Source: Limimaricola sp.
Lineage (GTDB): Bacteria > Pseudomonadota > Alphaproteobacteria > Rhodobacterales > Rhodobacteraceae
Direction of reading: 5' to 3'
NCBI RefSeq assembly: GCF_016125575.1
Contig: NZ_WGLM01000004.1
Coordinates: 808,501-872,500, forward strand
Length of the DNA stretch: 64,000 nucleotides
Under the pieces are notes generated by a model. The model was not told the origin of the DNA and searched no databases. It saw only the letters and a list, made by a program, of their open reading frames with translations. The first letter of the stretch is position 1. Each line of letters begins with the position of its first letter. Shown here piece by piece: positions 50,426-59,890 of the stretch. The translations under genes were made by a program, and so were the position numbers.

Positions 50426-52351
50426 CTAAAGCGGGATCTGCTGGCCGATGGCGACAATCCGGTCGGGGGGCAGGTTGTAGCTGTCCGAGAAGCGGGTCGA
50501 GTTGCGCCAGAGGAAGGCGAAGTAATGCTGGCGCATCGTCTTCAGCGGTCCGCCATCCGCCTCGGGCAGAATCGATTCGTGGCCGAGGTAGAACGTGGCC
50601 GTGTCAGGGTCGATGTCGAGGCCCACGACCGAGCAGAAGCGCAGCATCACCGGCACGTTGGGCGACTGCATGAAACCGTAATGCGCCACCACGCGGCTGA
50701 AGCCGGGGGCAAGGCTTTCCACCTCCACCCGTTCCGCCGAGGGCACGCGCGGCACGTCCTCGATCACGATGGTGACGAAGATTACCCGCTCGTGCAGGAC
50801 CGGCGCCGTCGCCATCTCGCGGATCACGACCGAGGGCGTCGCGTCGCGCGACGAGGTCATGTAGATCGCCGTGCCGGGCACGCGCAGCGGCGGGTTTTCC
50901 TTGATCCGGGCAAAGAAGGTGTCCAGCGGCTCGCGCTGGGCCTTGGTGACGGCACGGACCTTGGCCAGTCCGGCCCGCCAGACCGCCATCGTGGTGAAGA
51001 TCATCGCGGCCACAAGAACGGGGTACCAGCCGCCCTCGAAGAACTTGAAGATATTCGCGCCAAGAAAGGCCACGTCGACCACCAGAAAGCCACCGGCCAG
51101 CCCGCCCGCAACCCATGGGTTCCAGCCGAAGCGGCGCGCAACGAAATAGGCAAGGCACGTGGTGATGACCATGTCGGCCGCCACCGCAAGGCCGTAGGCC
51201 GCAGCAAGGTTGCCCGACGAGCGAAAGCCAAGGACAAGGCTGATCGTGGCGATCATCAGCGACCAGTTCACGAAGGGAATGTAGATCTGGCCGATATGTT
51301 CGCGGTCAGTCTGCAGGATCTGCACCCGGGGTAACTGGCCCAGCTGCACTGCCTGCCGCGTCAGCGAGAACACGCCCGAAATCACTGCCTGGCTGGCAAT
51401 GATCGTGGCCATGGTGGCCAAGCCCACCAATGGGTAGTGGGCCCAGTCCGGGGCCAGCGCATAGAACGGGTGTTCGATCGCGTCGGGGTTGGCCAGCACG
51501 CCCGCGCCCTGTCCGAAATAATTCAGCAGCAGCGCCGGCAACGCGACGAAGAACCATGCCATCCGGATCGGTTCGCGTCCGAAATGGCCCATGTCGGCAT
51601 AAAGCGCCTCGCCCCCCGTGACGGCCAGAAACACCGTGCCCAGCACGATGAAGCCGGTCAGCCCGTTATGGGCCAGAAACCAGGCCGCGTGCATCGGGTT
51701 CAAGGCGGCCACAACCCCGGGATGCTGCAGGATGCCGCCCAGCCCCAGCAGGCCAAGGACAAGGAACCATGCCAGCATCACCGGACCGAATAACGCGCCG
51801 ATCTGGCTGGTGCCCCGCCGCTGGAACGAAAACAGCGCCAGAAGGATCGCCACGGTAATGGGAAGTACGAAATTGTCGAAGGCCGCCGATTCTACCGTCA
51901 GCCCCTCGATGGCCGACAGGACCGAGATCGCGGGCGTGATCGTGCCGTCCCCGAACAACAGCGCCGCGCCGAACAGCCCCATGATCATCAGGACATGCTT
52001 GCGGCTGCCCGGCTTGGCGTTCCACGGGTTCAGCAGCGCCACCAGCGCGATGATCCCGCCTTCGCCCCGGTTGTCGGCGCGCAGCACGAACAGCAGGTAC
52101 TTGATCGAAACGACAAGGATCAGCGACCACAGGATCAGAGAAAGCACCCCAAGGATGTTGTCGATGCTTGGCCCGACATGTGTGGGCCCGTTGAAGCACT
52201 GTTTGAGTGCGTAAAGCGGGCTTGTGCCGATATCGCCATAGACCACGCCCAAGGCCGCTACGGACAGCGCCAGCAGCGGTTTTGCGGATTCGGTGGTTTC
52301 GGGGGCTGTGTCGCCGTGGGCGGCGCCGGTCGATTGACCCTTGTCCGACAT
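50426..52351 (-). CDS. kup: K+ uptake transporter Kup
   Basis: 641 residues, 12 TM helices plus a C-terminal cytoplasmic domain. LSVAALGVVYGDIGTSPLYALKQ is the family opening, followed by ADNRGEGGIIALVALLNPW, GDGTITPAISVLSAIEG, TGGEALYADMGHFGREPIRMAWF and NYFGQGAGVL. Imports potassium with protons at low pH or low K+. GAGGTCC 5 nt upstream chooses the ATG at 52351; alternatives at 52384 and 52414 are weaker. The 80-nt region before it contains competing hairpins. Confidence 0.95.
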   Translation of the reverse strand: MSDKGQSTGAAHGDTAPETTESAKPLLALSVAALGVVYGDIGTSPLYALKQCFNGPTHVGPSIDNILGVLSLILWSLILVVSIKYLLFVLRADNRGEGGIIALVALLNPWNAKPGSRKHVLMIMGLFGAALLFGDGTITPAISVLSAIEGLTVESAAFDNFVLPITVAILLALFSFQRRGTSQIGALFGPVMLAWFLVLGLLGLGGILQHPGVVAALNPMHAAWFLAHNGLTGFIVLGTVFLAVTGGEALYADMGHFGREPIRMAWFFVALPALLLNYFGQGAGVLANPDAIEHPFYALAPDWAHYPLVGLATMATIIASQAVISGVFSLTRQAVQLGQLPRVQILQTDREHIGQIYIPFVNWSLMIATISLVLGFRSSGNLAAAYGLAVAADMVITTCLAYFVARRFGWNPWVAGGLAGGFLVVDVAFLGANIFKFFEGGWYPVLVAAMIFTTMAVWRAGLAKVRAVTKAQREPLDTFFARIKENPPLRVPGTAIYMTSSRDATPSVVIREMATAPVLHERVIFVTIVIEDVPRVPSAERVEVESLAPGFSRVVAHYGFMQSPNVPVMLRFCSVVGLDIDPDTATFYLGHESILPEADGGPLKTMRQHYFAFLWRNSTRFSDSYNLPPDRIVAIGQQIPL

Positions 52352-52388
52352 GCCGGACCTCGTTTGTTCGTTTGCGCGGACCATATTC

Positions 52389-52423
52389 TCGCTGCGCTGC
52401 AGCTTCCAGCGCAATCGCAGCGA
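52389..52423. promoter_or_regulatory. alternative hairpins in the kup leader
   Basis: TCGCTGCG (52389-52396) pairs with CGCAGCGA (52416-52423), while GCGCTG (52394-52399) pairs with CAGCGC (52407-52412). The two share bases and exclude each other. They lie 38-72 nt upstream of the chosen kup start, where a leader RNA switch or operator could act. No known riboswitch class matches. Confidence 0.35.
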
Positions 52424-52430
52424 CGTTCTG

Positions 52431-52961
52431 TCAGCCGAAGTGGATGGCTTCGCTTGCCCTTACATCGGCCCCTGCCTCGGCCAGCGCGGCGTTGCATGCG
52501 GCCACGATATCTCCGGCGCCTTGTCCGTCGTTGTCCCATGTCCCGTGCGCATCGGCGGCCAGCGTGACGGCGATGCCACGCTCCAGCGCCGCGCGGGTGG
52601 TTTTGCTGACGCAGAAATCCGACTGATTTCCGGCGACGACCAGCGCCGTTATGCCCGCCTTGGTCAGGTTTTCGGCCAGATCGGTGCCAAAAAAGCCATT
52701 TGGCCGCGTCTTGTCGATGACCAGGTCGTCGGCCTGCCGGTCGAGGTCAGGATGAAGCGGAAACGATGCCGCAGCGGGATCGAACTCCGACCCATCTTCG
52801 CAATGGCGCAGGAATATCACCTGTCTGTCCGCGCCCCGCGCCAGGCCGATCAGCCGGTTGATATTGCTCAGCACCTCGGCCCCGTTCGGGATCGGCGGAA
52901 TGTCGCCGAAGCCGTCGAAGAATGCGCATTGCGCGTCGATGACAAGGAGTGCCGTGGCCAT
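52431..52961 (-). CDS. isochorismatase family cysteine hydrolase
   Basis: 176 residues. Catalytic triad visible: Asp in TALLVIDAQCAFFDG, Lys in VIDKTRPNGFFGTDL and Cys in VVAGNQSDFCVSKTTRAALERG. The cis-peptide region GNQSD is family-typical. Members hydrolyse amides such as nicotinamide, carbamoyl or isochorismate; the substrate here is unknown. GAGG 8 nt upstream of the ATG at 52961. The qor stop lies 11 nt upstream on the same strand, so the two form an operon. Confidence 0.88.
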   Translation of the reverse strand: MATALLVIDAQCAFFDGFGDIPPIPNGAEVLSNINRLIGLARGADRQVIFLRHCEDGSEFDPAAASFPLHPDLDRQADDLVIDKTRPNGFFGTDLAENLTKAGITALVVAGNQSDFCVSKTTRAALERGIAVTLAADAHGTWDNDGQGAGDIVAACNAALAEAGADVRASEAIHFG

Positions 52962-52971
52962 GTTGCACACC

Positions 52972-53955
52972 TCAGACAGTCAGGATGGTAGAGCCGGTCG
53001 TCTTGCGCGCCTCAAGCGTGCGGTGCGCCTCAGCCACGTCGTCGAGGGCAAAGCGCTGGTCGATCCGGATTTTCACCGCGCCCGACAATACCTTGGCGAA
53101 CAGTGATTTCGCCATGTCCTGGCAGGTTTCATGCTGCGCAATATGCGAGAATAGCGTCGGCCGCGTGATCTTGAGCGAGCCCTTGGCGGCCAGACGGCCA
53201 AGGTCGAACGGCGGCACCGGCCCCGAGGAACTGCCAAAAAGGATCATGAAACCCAGCGGCGCAAGGCAGTCGAGCGAGCCGTCGAACGTATCCTTGCCGA
53301 CCGAATCCATCACCGCGGCCACCCCGCGGCCGCCCGTGATCTCGCGCACGCGGGCCACGAAATCCTCCGTCCGGTAATTGATCGCGTGGGCTGCGCCGTG
53401 GTCCAGCGCCATCGCGCATTTCTCATCCGAACCGGCGGTCCCGATCAGCGTGATGCCCTCGTCGCGGGCCCATTGGCAGGCAATCAGGCCAACGCCCCCG
53501 GCGGCGGCGTGAAACAGCACCGTGTCACCCCGCTTCAGCGGTGTGGTGCGATTGAAGAGGTATTCCACGGTCATCCCCTTCAGCATCATCGCGGCGCCTT
53601 CCTCGAAGGAAATGCCGTCGGGCAGGGGGCAGACGTGGGTCGCTGGCATCACCCGCGCCTCGGTATAGGCGCCGGGCGGGTTGGCGGCATAGGCGGCGCG
53701 GTCGCCGGCCTTCAGGTGCGTCACGCCGTCGCCCACCGCCTCGATCACCCCGGCAGCCTCCATGCCAAGCGCGGCCGGCTTCTGCTGCGGGTAAAGCCCG
53801 GTGCGCTGGTAGACGTCGATGAAGTTCAGGCCAATCGCAATGTGGCGGATGCGCACCTCGCCCGGTCCCGGTTCGCCCACCGGCCGGTCTTCCAGCCTCA
53901 ACACCTCGGGGCCGCCGTTTTCATGGATGACGACGGTGCGGGCGGTAGTGGTCAT
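52972..53955 (-). CDS. qor: quinone oxidoreductase (zeta-crystallin-like MDR)
   Basis: 327 residues of the zinc-free MDR group. FIDVYQRTGLYPQQKPAALGMEAAGVIEAVGDGV is the catalytic domain with the Qor motif, VLFHAAAGGVGLIACQWARDEGITLIGTAGSDEKCAMALDHGAAHAINY the NADPH Rossmann fold, and MILFGSSSGPVPPFDL the C-terminal region. It reduces quinones one or two electrons at a time with NADPH. GGAGACAGCC directly before the ATG at 53955; the start at 53991 is less likely. Forms an operon with the isochorismatase-like gene. Confidence 0.92.
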   Translation of the reverse strand: MTTTARTVVIHENGGPEVLRLEDRPVGEPGPGEVRIRHIAIGLNFIDVYQRTGLYPQQKPAALGMEAAGVIEAVGDGVTHLKAGDRAAYAANPPGAYTEARVMPATHVCPLPDGISFEEGAAMMLKGMTVEYLFNRTTPLKRGDTVLFHAAAGGVGLIACQWARDEGITLIGTAGSDEKCAMALDHGAAHAINYRTEDFVARVREITGGRGVAAVMDSVGKDTFDGSLDCLAPLGFMILFGSSSGPVPPFDLGRLAAKGSLKITRPTLFSHIAQHETCQDMAKSLFAKVLSGAVKIRIDQRFALDDVAEAHRTLEARKTTGSTILTV

Positions 53956-54022
53956 GGCTGTCTCCTGTGATGCAGAGTTTGCGGCAGACAATAGCGCGGC
54001 ACCCGCCCGGTCAAGCGCGGTC

Positions 54023-54835
54023 TCAGCGATAGACCTGCTCTTCCGTCGGGAAGGTGCGCGCTTTCACCTCCTCGGCATAGCGGCGGACCGAATCCTCGAT
54101 CATCGGCCCCAACTCGCCGTAGACCTTGACGAATTTCGGTGTCCAGGGGTTCAGCCCCAGCATGTCCTCCAGCACCAGGATCTGCCCGTCGCACTCTGCG
54201 CTGGCGCCGATGCCGATGGTGGGGATGTCGATCATCTTGGTGATCTTCGCGGCCAGCGGCTCGACCATGCCCTCCAGCACCACGGCAAAGGCGCCTGCCT
54301 CGGCCACGGCGCGGGCATCGGCAAGGTGATGCTCCCACTCGGCCTCCTGCCGGCCTTGCGTCTTGAAGCCGCCCATCACGTTGACCGATTGCGGCGTCAG
54401 CCCGATATGCGCCATCACCGGGATGCCGCGCTCGACGAGGAAGCGGATGGTTTCGGCCATGCGCGCGCCGCCTTCCAGCTTGATCGCGCCGCAGCCGGTT
54501 TCCTTCATCACGATCGCCGCGTTGCGGAAGGCCACGTTGGGGCTTTCCTCGTAACTGCCGAAGGGCATGTCGACCACGATCAGGGCCTTCTTGGTGCCCC
54601 GCACCACCGCACGGCCATGCATGATCATCAGGTCAAGCGGCACGCCGATGGTCGATTCCATGCCGTGCATCACCATGCCCAGGCTGTCGCCCACCAGGAT
54701 GAAATCGGCGTAGCGGTCGACGATGGCCGCGGTATGCGCGTGATAGGAGGTCAGCGAGACAATCGGCTCGCCCCCCTTGCGCCGCGCGATCTGGGGCACA
54801 GTGGTGCGGCGCACGGTCTGGGTCTGGGTACTCAT
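54023..54835 (-). CDS. panB: 3-methyl-2-oxobutanoate hydroxymethyltransferase
   Basis: 270 residues, TIM barrel. [47 protein letters not shown] carries the metal-binding Asp and the substrate loop, and [37 protein letters not shown] and [25 protein letters not shown] are the other family blocks. Adds a hydroxymethyl group to ketoisovalerate in pantothenate synthesis. ATG overlaps the panC stop (ATGA), so the genes are coupled. Cytosolic. Confidence 0.96.
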   Translation of the reverse strand: MSTQTQTVRRTTVPQIARRKGGEPIVSLTSYHAHTAAIVDRYADFILVGDSLGMVMHGMESTIGVPLDLMIMHGRAVVRGTKKALIVVDMPFGSYEESPNVAFRNAAIVMKETGCGAIKLEGGARMAETIRFLVERGIPVMAHIGLTPQSVNVMGGFKTQGRQEAEWEHHLADARAVAEAGAFAVVLEGMVEPLAAKITKMIDIPTIGIGASAECDGQILVLEDMLGLNPWTPKFVKVYGELGPMIEDSVRRYAEEVKARTFPTEEQVYR

Positions 54836-55689
54836 TTTCCGATCTCCCTCTGGTCGATCAACAGAACTTCGGCCGCCGGCGGCCCGAAGGCGACCGACAG
54901 CATGATGGCAAGTGGCCCGTCCGGAGGACCGGCGACAGGGGCCAGCGTATCGGCGGCGACGATGTCCACCGCCTTGAGCCGCGCGCGCGGCTCGGCGCCG
55001 ATCTCGGCCGCGATCCCGGCGCGCATGTCCTCTACCGTGGCCCCGCCCGCGGCCAGCGTCGCGGCCCGCTCCAGCGCGCGGTGAAGTACCGTCGCCGCCT
55101 GCCGGTCTTCGGCCGATAATCGCACGTTACGCGACGACATCGCCAGCCCGTCGGCCTCACGCAGCGTGGGCACGGCGTGGATCGTGATAGGCATGTGCAG
55201 GTCGCGCACCATACGGCGGATCACCTGCAACTGCTGATAATCCTTCTCACCGAACCACGCCGCGTCGGCCTGCACGATGTTGAAGAGTTTCGTCACCACG
55301 GTGGCCACGCCGCGGAAATGGCCGGGCCGCACGACCCCGTGCAGCATGTTGGCAAGTTTGATCGTCTCGACGATGGTTTCATCACCGGGCGGGTACATCT
55401 CTTCGACTGACGGGATAAACACCGCGTCCACGCCTGCGGCCTCCAGCATGGTCAGGTCGGCGGCCTCTGTGCGTGGATATTTCTCAAGGTCCACAGCATT
55501 GCCGAACTGCGTGGGGTTGACGAAGATTGTCGCAACCACCCTGTCCCGCGCCGCCTTCGCGGCCGCCACCAGCGCCATGTGCCCGGCGTGAAGCGCGCCC
55601 ATCGTGGTGACCAGCCCCACATCCTCGCCCGCGGCGCGATAGGCCGCCACCGCGGCCCGGATCCCGGCGATGTCACGACAGACCAGCAT
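54832..55689 (-). CDS. panC: pantothenate synthetase
   Basis: 285 residues. [22 protein letters not shown] carries the HAGH nucleotide-transferase motif, [13 protein letters not shown] and [41 protein letters not shown] are the KMSKS-side and substrate blocks, and [12 protein letters not shown] the C-terminal loop. Joins pantoate and beta-alanine with ATP. AAGGGGGGCGCC before the ATG at 55689; the longer frame to 55989 overlaps the divergent promoter region. Panthothenate feeds coaBC at 40 kb. Confidence 0.96.
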   Translation of the reverse strand: MLVCRDIAGIRAAVAAYRAAGEDVGLVTTMGALHAGHMALVAAAKAARDRVVATIFVNPTQFGNAVDLEKYPRTEAADLTMLEAAGVDAVFIPSVEEMYPPGDETIVETIKLANMLHGVVRPGHFRGVATVVTKLFNIVQADAAWFGEKDYQQLQVIRRMVRDLHMPITIHAVPTLREADGLAMSSRNVRLSAEDRQAATVLHRALERAATLAAGGATVEDMRAGIAAEIGAEPRARLKAVDIVAADTLAPVAGPPDGPLAIMLSVAFGPPAAEVLLIDQREIGK

Positions 55690-55780
55690 TGGCGCCCCCC
55701 TTGCCCCAAGGATGTAATGGCCTGTTCCAAGGGGGGCAAGCCGGGCTGCCTTTGCCTTGCAAATATCCTCGGGGGGTGAA

Positions 55781-55819
55781 TTGGCCGTCAGGCCAAGAGG
55801 GGGGCAGACAGCCCCCCTC
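55781..55819. repeat. Rhodobacteraceae-type tandem hairpin repeat between panC and the flavoprotein gene
   Basis: TTGGCC-GTCA-GGCCAA (55781-55796, 6-bp stem) is directly followed by GAGGGGGGC-N5-GCCCCCCTC (55797-55819, perfect 9-bp stem). Upstream, CTTGCAAATATCCTCGGGG (around 55757-55775) completes an element of a kind I recall as dispersed in roseobacter genomes. It lies in the divergent region and has no U-tract, so a REP-like role is more likely than termination. Confidence 0.55.
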
Positions 55820-55939
55820 CCGCACCGGTCCGCGGCGCGTGGAAACGTCGCATTCGGCGCGTCACAGGTCGGCTGGCTCTCGCTCTGCGTCCGGCTTTGC
55901 GACAGATTGCGGCGAGAGTCGCGCGGAACGGAGTCAGTG

Positions 55940-58432
55940 ATGCAAACCCATGTCAAAGCCCTTGTCGTCGGTGGTGGTGCCGTCGGCACCTCGATTGCCT
56001 ATCACCTCGCCCGCGCCGGCTGGTCAGACGTGATGCTGCTGGAGCGCGACGAGCTGACCTCAGGCTCGACATGGCACGCGGCAGGTCTCTTGCCGCTCTT
56101 CAACATGAGCTACGCCACGACCCACATCCACAAGTACTCGGTCGACTTTTACAAGACGCTGGAGGCCGAGACGGGGCTGAACGCCGGTTTCGCCGTGGTC
56201 GGCAACCTGCGCATGGCACAGACACAGGCGCGCATGGACGAATACATGGTCTATGCCACGACCGCCGAAACCTGCGACGTGCCCTTCGAATGGCTGACCG
56301 CCAAGGACATCAAGGACCGCTGGCCGCTGGTCAGGACCGATGACCTGCTGGGCGCGATCTTTCACCCCACCGACGGCTACATCAACCCCGCCGACGTGAC
56401 GATGGCGATGGCCAAGGGCGCGCGCCAGCGCGGCGTGATGATCGAGCGCAAGTGGCAGGCCGATGCCTATGTGTGGAAGGGCGACCACTGGGAAGTGACC
56501 TGTTCGAAGATGGTCGAGAAGGGCGGCAACCTCGTTCCCTCGGACGAACAGATCGTCATTCATGCCGAGCATGTCGTGACCGCCACCGGCAACCACGCGC
56601 AGCGCACCGCGCGGCTCTTGGGCATCAAGTCGCCCGCGATCCCGGTCGAGCACCAGTTCATCGTGACCGAGCCCGACCCGGCCCTGGTCGAGTGGCGCAA
56701 GGACCACCCGCAGCACCCCGTTCTGCGCGACGCCGATGCGAAATGGTACGTGCGCGAGGAGCGCGGCGGCTGGATCCTTGGCCCCTACGAGGAAGGCGCG
56801 CCGGCACGTTTTGCCCATGGCGTGCCCGACAGCTTCCGCGCCGACCTCTTCCCGCTCGATCTGGACCGGATCGAAGAGGAGTACATGTCCTTCATCCAGC
56901 GTATCCCGTCGTCCGAGCCTGTTGGCCTGAAGGACGATTTCAACGGTCCGATTTGCTATACCCCCGACGGCAACCCGCTGGTCGGCCCCGCGCCGGGCCT
57001 GCGCAACATGTGGCTGGCCGAGGGCTTTTCCTTCGGCATCACCGCTGCGGGCGGCACCGGCTATTACCTCGCCCAGATGATGGTCGAGGGCGAGGCCGAG
57101 ATCGACATGGCCAGCCTCGACCCCAAGCGCTACGGCAGCTGGATGACGACCGAATACGCCTCGCGCAAGAACGAGGAATGCTATTCCCACGTCTTCATCC
57201 TGCACCACCCCGACGAGGAACGCGGAGCGGCCCGCCCGCTGCGCACCTCGCCCGCCTATGACCGGCAGAAGGCGCGCGGCGCGCAATTCGGGCAGGTCAA
57301 TGGCTGGGAACGGCCCAACTACTACGCGCCCGAAGGCTTCGACGACCACGCAGCCCGCAGCTTTCGCCGCGGTGGCTGGTGGCAGTACGCCGTCGAGGAG
57401 GCCAAGGCGACCCGCGAGGGCGTCGGCCTGATCGACGCGACCGCCTTCACCAAGCATATCGTCAAAGGCCCCGGCGCAACCGCCTTCCTCGACTGGTTCA
57501 CCACCAACAAGCTGCCCAAGGTCGGCCGCATCAACCTGACCTATGCGCTGACCGCGGCGGGCACGACGCGGACCGAATACACCATCGTCCGGCTGAAGGA
57601 GGACGAGTATTACCTCGTCTCCGCCGGGGCCTGGACCGATTACGATGCCGATTTCCTGCGCAAGGCCGTGGCCGACAAGGAGGCCGAATTCGGCCGGATC
57701 GAGGTGCAGAACGTCACCACGCAATGGGGCGTCTTTGCCATCGCCGGGCCGAAGTCGCGCGACGTGCTGAAATCGGTCATCAACGATGCCGATCCCGACA
57801 CGGCGCTGTCGAACAAACGCTTCCCGTGGCTGTCGGCCCGTCCGATCGAGCTGGGCATGTGCCCGGTCAACGCGATCCGCGTGGCCTATACGGGCGAGCT
57901 GGGCTGGGAACTGCACCACCCCATCGAGATGCAGAATTACCTCTTCGACCTGCTGGAAAAGGCAGGCGCGGCGCAGGGGATGAAACTGGTCGGCGCCCGC
58001 GCGCAGAACTGGCTGCGGCAGGAGAAATCCTACCGCGCCTTCGGCACCGAGCTAGGCCGCGACGCGACCCCGCTCGAGGCCGACCTGCCGCGTTTCGTGG
58101 ACCTCTCGAAAGAGTTTCACGGCAAGCAGGCGATGCTGGACAAGGGCCTGCGCAGCAAATGCGTGACGCTGCTGATCGACGGGCCGGCCGATGCCGACCC
58201 CTGGGGGCGCGAAGTGCTGTTCGCACAGGACGGCACACGGGTGGGGCGGCTGACCTCGGGCGGCTATTCGGTGGCCTTCGGCAAGTCGATCGGGATGGGC
58301 TATGTCCGCCCCGACCTGGCCGAGGTGGGAACCAGGCTGAAGGTGCGCATGTTCCGCGAGCTTTGGGATGCGACCATCGTCGAGGACAGCCCCTACGACC
58401 CGGCCAACGCCTCGATCCGTGTCGACGGCTGA
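55940..58432 (+). CDS. dimethylglycine/sarcosine dehydrogenase-like flavoprotein with GcvT domain
   Basis: 830 residues. N-terminal FAD domain KALVVGGGAVGTSIAYHLARAG, then TSGSTWHAAGLLP, where the His corresponds to the covalent-FAD His of mammalian dimethylglycine dehydrogenase. Middle part (about 390-470) joins to a C-terminal GcvT/aminomethyltransferase domain (GVGLIDATAFTKHIVKGPGATAFLDW; GELGWELHHPIEMQNYLFDLLEKAG; KSIGMGYVRPDLAEVG) that binds tetrahydrofolate. It should oxidatively demethylate N-methyl compounds in glycine-betaine or sarcosine breakdown. The exact substrate cannot be read from sequence. ATG at 55940 preferred to 55757, which would include the hairpin repeat. Confidence 0.9.
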   Translation: MQTHVKALVVGGGAVGTSIAYHLARAGWSDVMLLERDELTSGSTWHAAGLLPLFNMSYATTHIHKYSVDFYKTLEAETGLNAGFAVVGNLRMAQTQARMDEYMVYATTAETCDVPFEWLTAKDIKDRWPLVRTDDLLGAIFHPTDGYINPADVTMAMAKGARQRGVMIERKWQADAYVWKGDHWEVTCSKMVEKGGNLVPSDEQIVIHAEHVVTATGNHAQRTARLLGIKSPAIPVEHQFIVTEPDPALVEWRKDHPQHPVLRDADAKWYVREERGGWILGPYEEGAPARFAHGVPDSFRADLFPLDLDRIEEEYMSFIQRIPSSEPVGLKDDFNGPICYTPDGNPLVGPAPGLRNMWLAEGFSFGITAAGGTGYYLAQMMVEGEAEIDMASLDPKRYGSWMTTEYASRKNEECYSHVFILHHPDEERGAARPLRTSPAYDRQKARGAQFGQVNGWERPNYYAPEGFDDHAARSFRRGGWWQYAVEEAKATREGVGLIDATAFTKHIVKGPGATAFLDWFTTNKLPKVGRINLTYALTAAGTTRTEYTIVRLKEDEYYLVSAGAWTDYDADFLRKAVADKEAEFGRIEVQNVTTQWGVFAIAGPKSRDVLKSVINDADPDTALSNKRFPWLSARPIELGMCPVNAIRVAYTGELGWELHHPIEMQNYLFDLLEKAGAAQGMKLVGARAQNWLRQEKSYRAFGTELGRDATPLEADLPRFVDLSKEFHGKQAMLDKGLRSKCVTLLIDGPADADPWGREVLFAQDGTRVGRLTSGGYSVAFGKSIGMGYVRPDLAEVGTRLKVRMFRELWDATIVEDSPYDPANASIRVDG

Positions 58433-58435
58433 GCC

Positions 58436-58771
58436 CTAGCGGCCCGACTTGCGAGACCAGCGCGTGGCCAAGCGCCGCGTGCGCAGCATCAGCGCGGCGA
58501 CCGGCCCCTGCAGGAAGGGCAGGTCCAGCGCCAGTACCATCAGGCCCAACGGCAGCATCCAGATGCCAAGGACCGGTAGGAAAGAGAACACGCCGCCGAA
58601 GATCAGCAGTAGCCCCAGCGGCACCCGCACGGGCCGCGCGCGGTTGCTGCGCAGGTAGCGGATGAACCGCCTCAGCCGGGGGATGTCCCGCTCCAGCGCG
58701 TCGAACTGCCGGTCCAGCCGTTCGGCCGGGCGGGCATTGGGCGTCTGGTCAGGGGTGTCCGGATCAGTCAT
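58436..58771 (-). CDS. small two-helix membrane protein
   Basis: 111 residues. The N-terminal 45 residues are charged and helical (ERLDRQFDALERDIPRLRRFIRYLRSNRARP), then two TM helices PLGLLLIFGGVFSFLPVLG and WMLPLGLMVLALDLPFLQGP with a PGPGW-like pattern, then an Arg-rich tail. The family cannot be named; similar short proteins are associated with membranes. Its stop is 3 nt after the flavoprotein stop on the opposite strand. ATG at 58771. Confidence 0.72.
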   Translation of the reverse strand: MTDPDTPDQTPNARPAERLDRQFDALERDIPRLRRFIRYLRSNRARPVRVPLGLLLIFGGVFSFLPVLGIWMLPLGLMVLALDLPFLQGPVAALMLRTRRLATRWSRKSGR

Positions 58772-58810
58772 GCGGCGGACATGGGGGTCGCGCGCCCGCC
58801 TTTCAATCGC

Positions 58811-59890
58811 TCAGGCGCCGAAACGGGTGGGCGACAGCGCCCCGGCAAGTTCGGCCCCGATCTCGGGCGGGCGGGCGGCCACGATGTCGGCCAGCAGTGC
58901 GCTGGCGGCGGGCGCAGTCTGGAAACCATACCCGCCTTGCCCCGCGAACCACAGAAAGCCTGCATCTTCGGGCGAGGGGCCGATCACCAGCGTCCGATCG
59001 GGCGCGAAGGTGCGCAGCCCGGCCCAACTGGCCAGAAGCCGGGTGACGGGTTCTGTTACGGCCTCTTCGTAGCGGGCCAGACCTTCGGCCAGGACCATGT
59101 CGTCGGGCCAGGCATCATGCGGCTCGGCAGGGTCCTCTTCGCTGGGCGAGACGATCAGCGCGCCGGCGTCGGGCTTGCAATACCACAGGTCATTCGCGCC
59201 GAAGACCATCGGCCAGCGCGAGGTATCCAGCCCGCCCGGCGCGGGGATGCGCGCCATCGACCGGCGCAGCGGCGTGAACCCGATGGGTGCAATGCCCGCC
59301 AGCCCGGCCACTTTGTCCACCCAAGCGCCTGCCGCGTTGACCAGCAGCGCGCCTGCGAAATCGCCCTTGGGCGTGGTCACGTCCCAGCCGGTGGCGGTGC
59401 GGCGGATTGCCGTCACCTCGGCCCCGGTCACGATCTGCCCGCCATTGTCCCGCAACTCGCGCGCGAAGTTCTGGATCAGCCGGTCGGTGTCGAGGTCCCA
59501 TGCCTTGGGATCATGCGCGGCAAAGGGCGCGTGGGCGTCGTTGAGGATGGGGAAAAGGGCGCGCGCCTCGTCCGGGTCCAGCCGCCGCAGCCCGGTCTTG
59601 CGCACCTCGGCCTCGAAGCTGTCCTGCAGCGCGGCGGAGCCTACCAGCATGGTGCCGCGCGGGCTGGTGACGCCGCCATTGGCATGCTGGTGATAGTCAG
59701 CGCTGGCCCGGTTCAGCGCGACAACGGTGTCGCTGCCATAGGTCGCTTCGAACAGCGCCGCCGACCGGCCCGAGGCGTGATAGGCCAGCGAGGATTCCCG
59801 CTCCAGCACGGTGACCCGGCCCAGGTGCGACAGGCGCGCCCCGGCCGAGATGCCGGCAATGCCGCCACCGATCACGATGATGTCGCTCAC
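58811..59890 (-). CDS. DAO-family FAD-dependent amino-acid oxidase/dehydrogenase
   Basis: 359 residues. SDIIVIGGGIAGISAGARLSHLGRVTVLERES is the FAD loop, YHASGRSAALFEATYG the family region before the substrate pocket, and AGLRTFAPDRTLVIGPSPEDAGFLWFAGQGGYGFQTAPAAS the C-terminal FAD block. It is a D-amino-acid or sarcosine/glycine oxidase-like enzyme; substrate unresolved. The start is GTG at 59890, which overlaps the aldo/keto reductase stop (GTGA). Cytosolic. Near the dimethylglycine dehydrogenase gene, so an amine-catabolic role is possible. Confidence 0.86.
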   Translation of the reverse strand: MSDIIVIGGGIAGISAGARLSHLGRVTVLERESSLAYHASGRSAALFEATYGSDTVVALNRASADYHQHANGGVTSPRGTMLVGSAALQDSFEAEVRKTGLRRLDPDEARALFPILNDAHAPFAAHDPKAWDLDTDRLIQNFARELRDNGGQIVTGAEVTAIRRTATGWDVTTPKGDFAGALLVNAAGAWVDKVAGLAGIAPIGFTPLRRSMARIPAPGGLDTSRWPMVFGANDLWYCKPDAGALIVSPSEEDPAEPHDAWPDDMVLAEGLARYEEAVTEPVTRLLASWAGLRTFAPDRTLVIGPSPEDAGFLWFAGQGGYGFQTAPAASALLADIVAARPPEIGAELAGALSPTRFGA

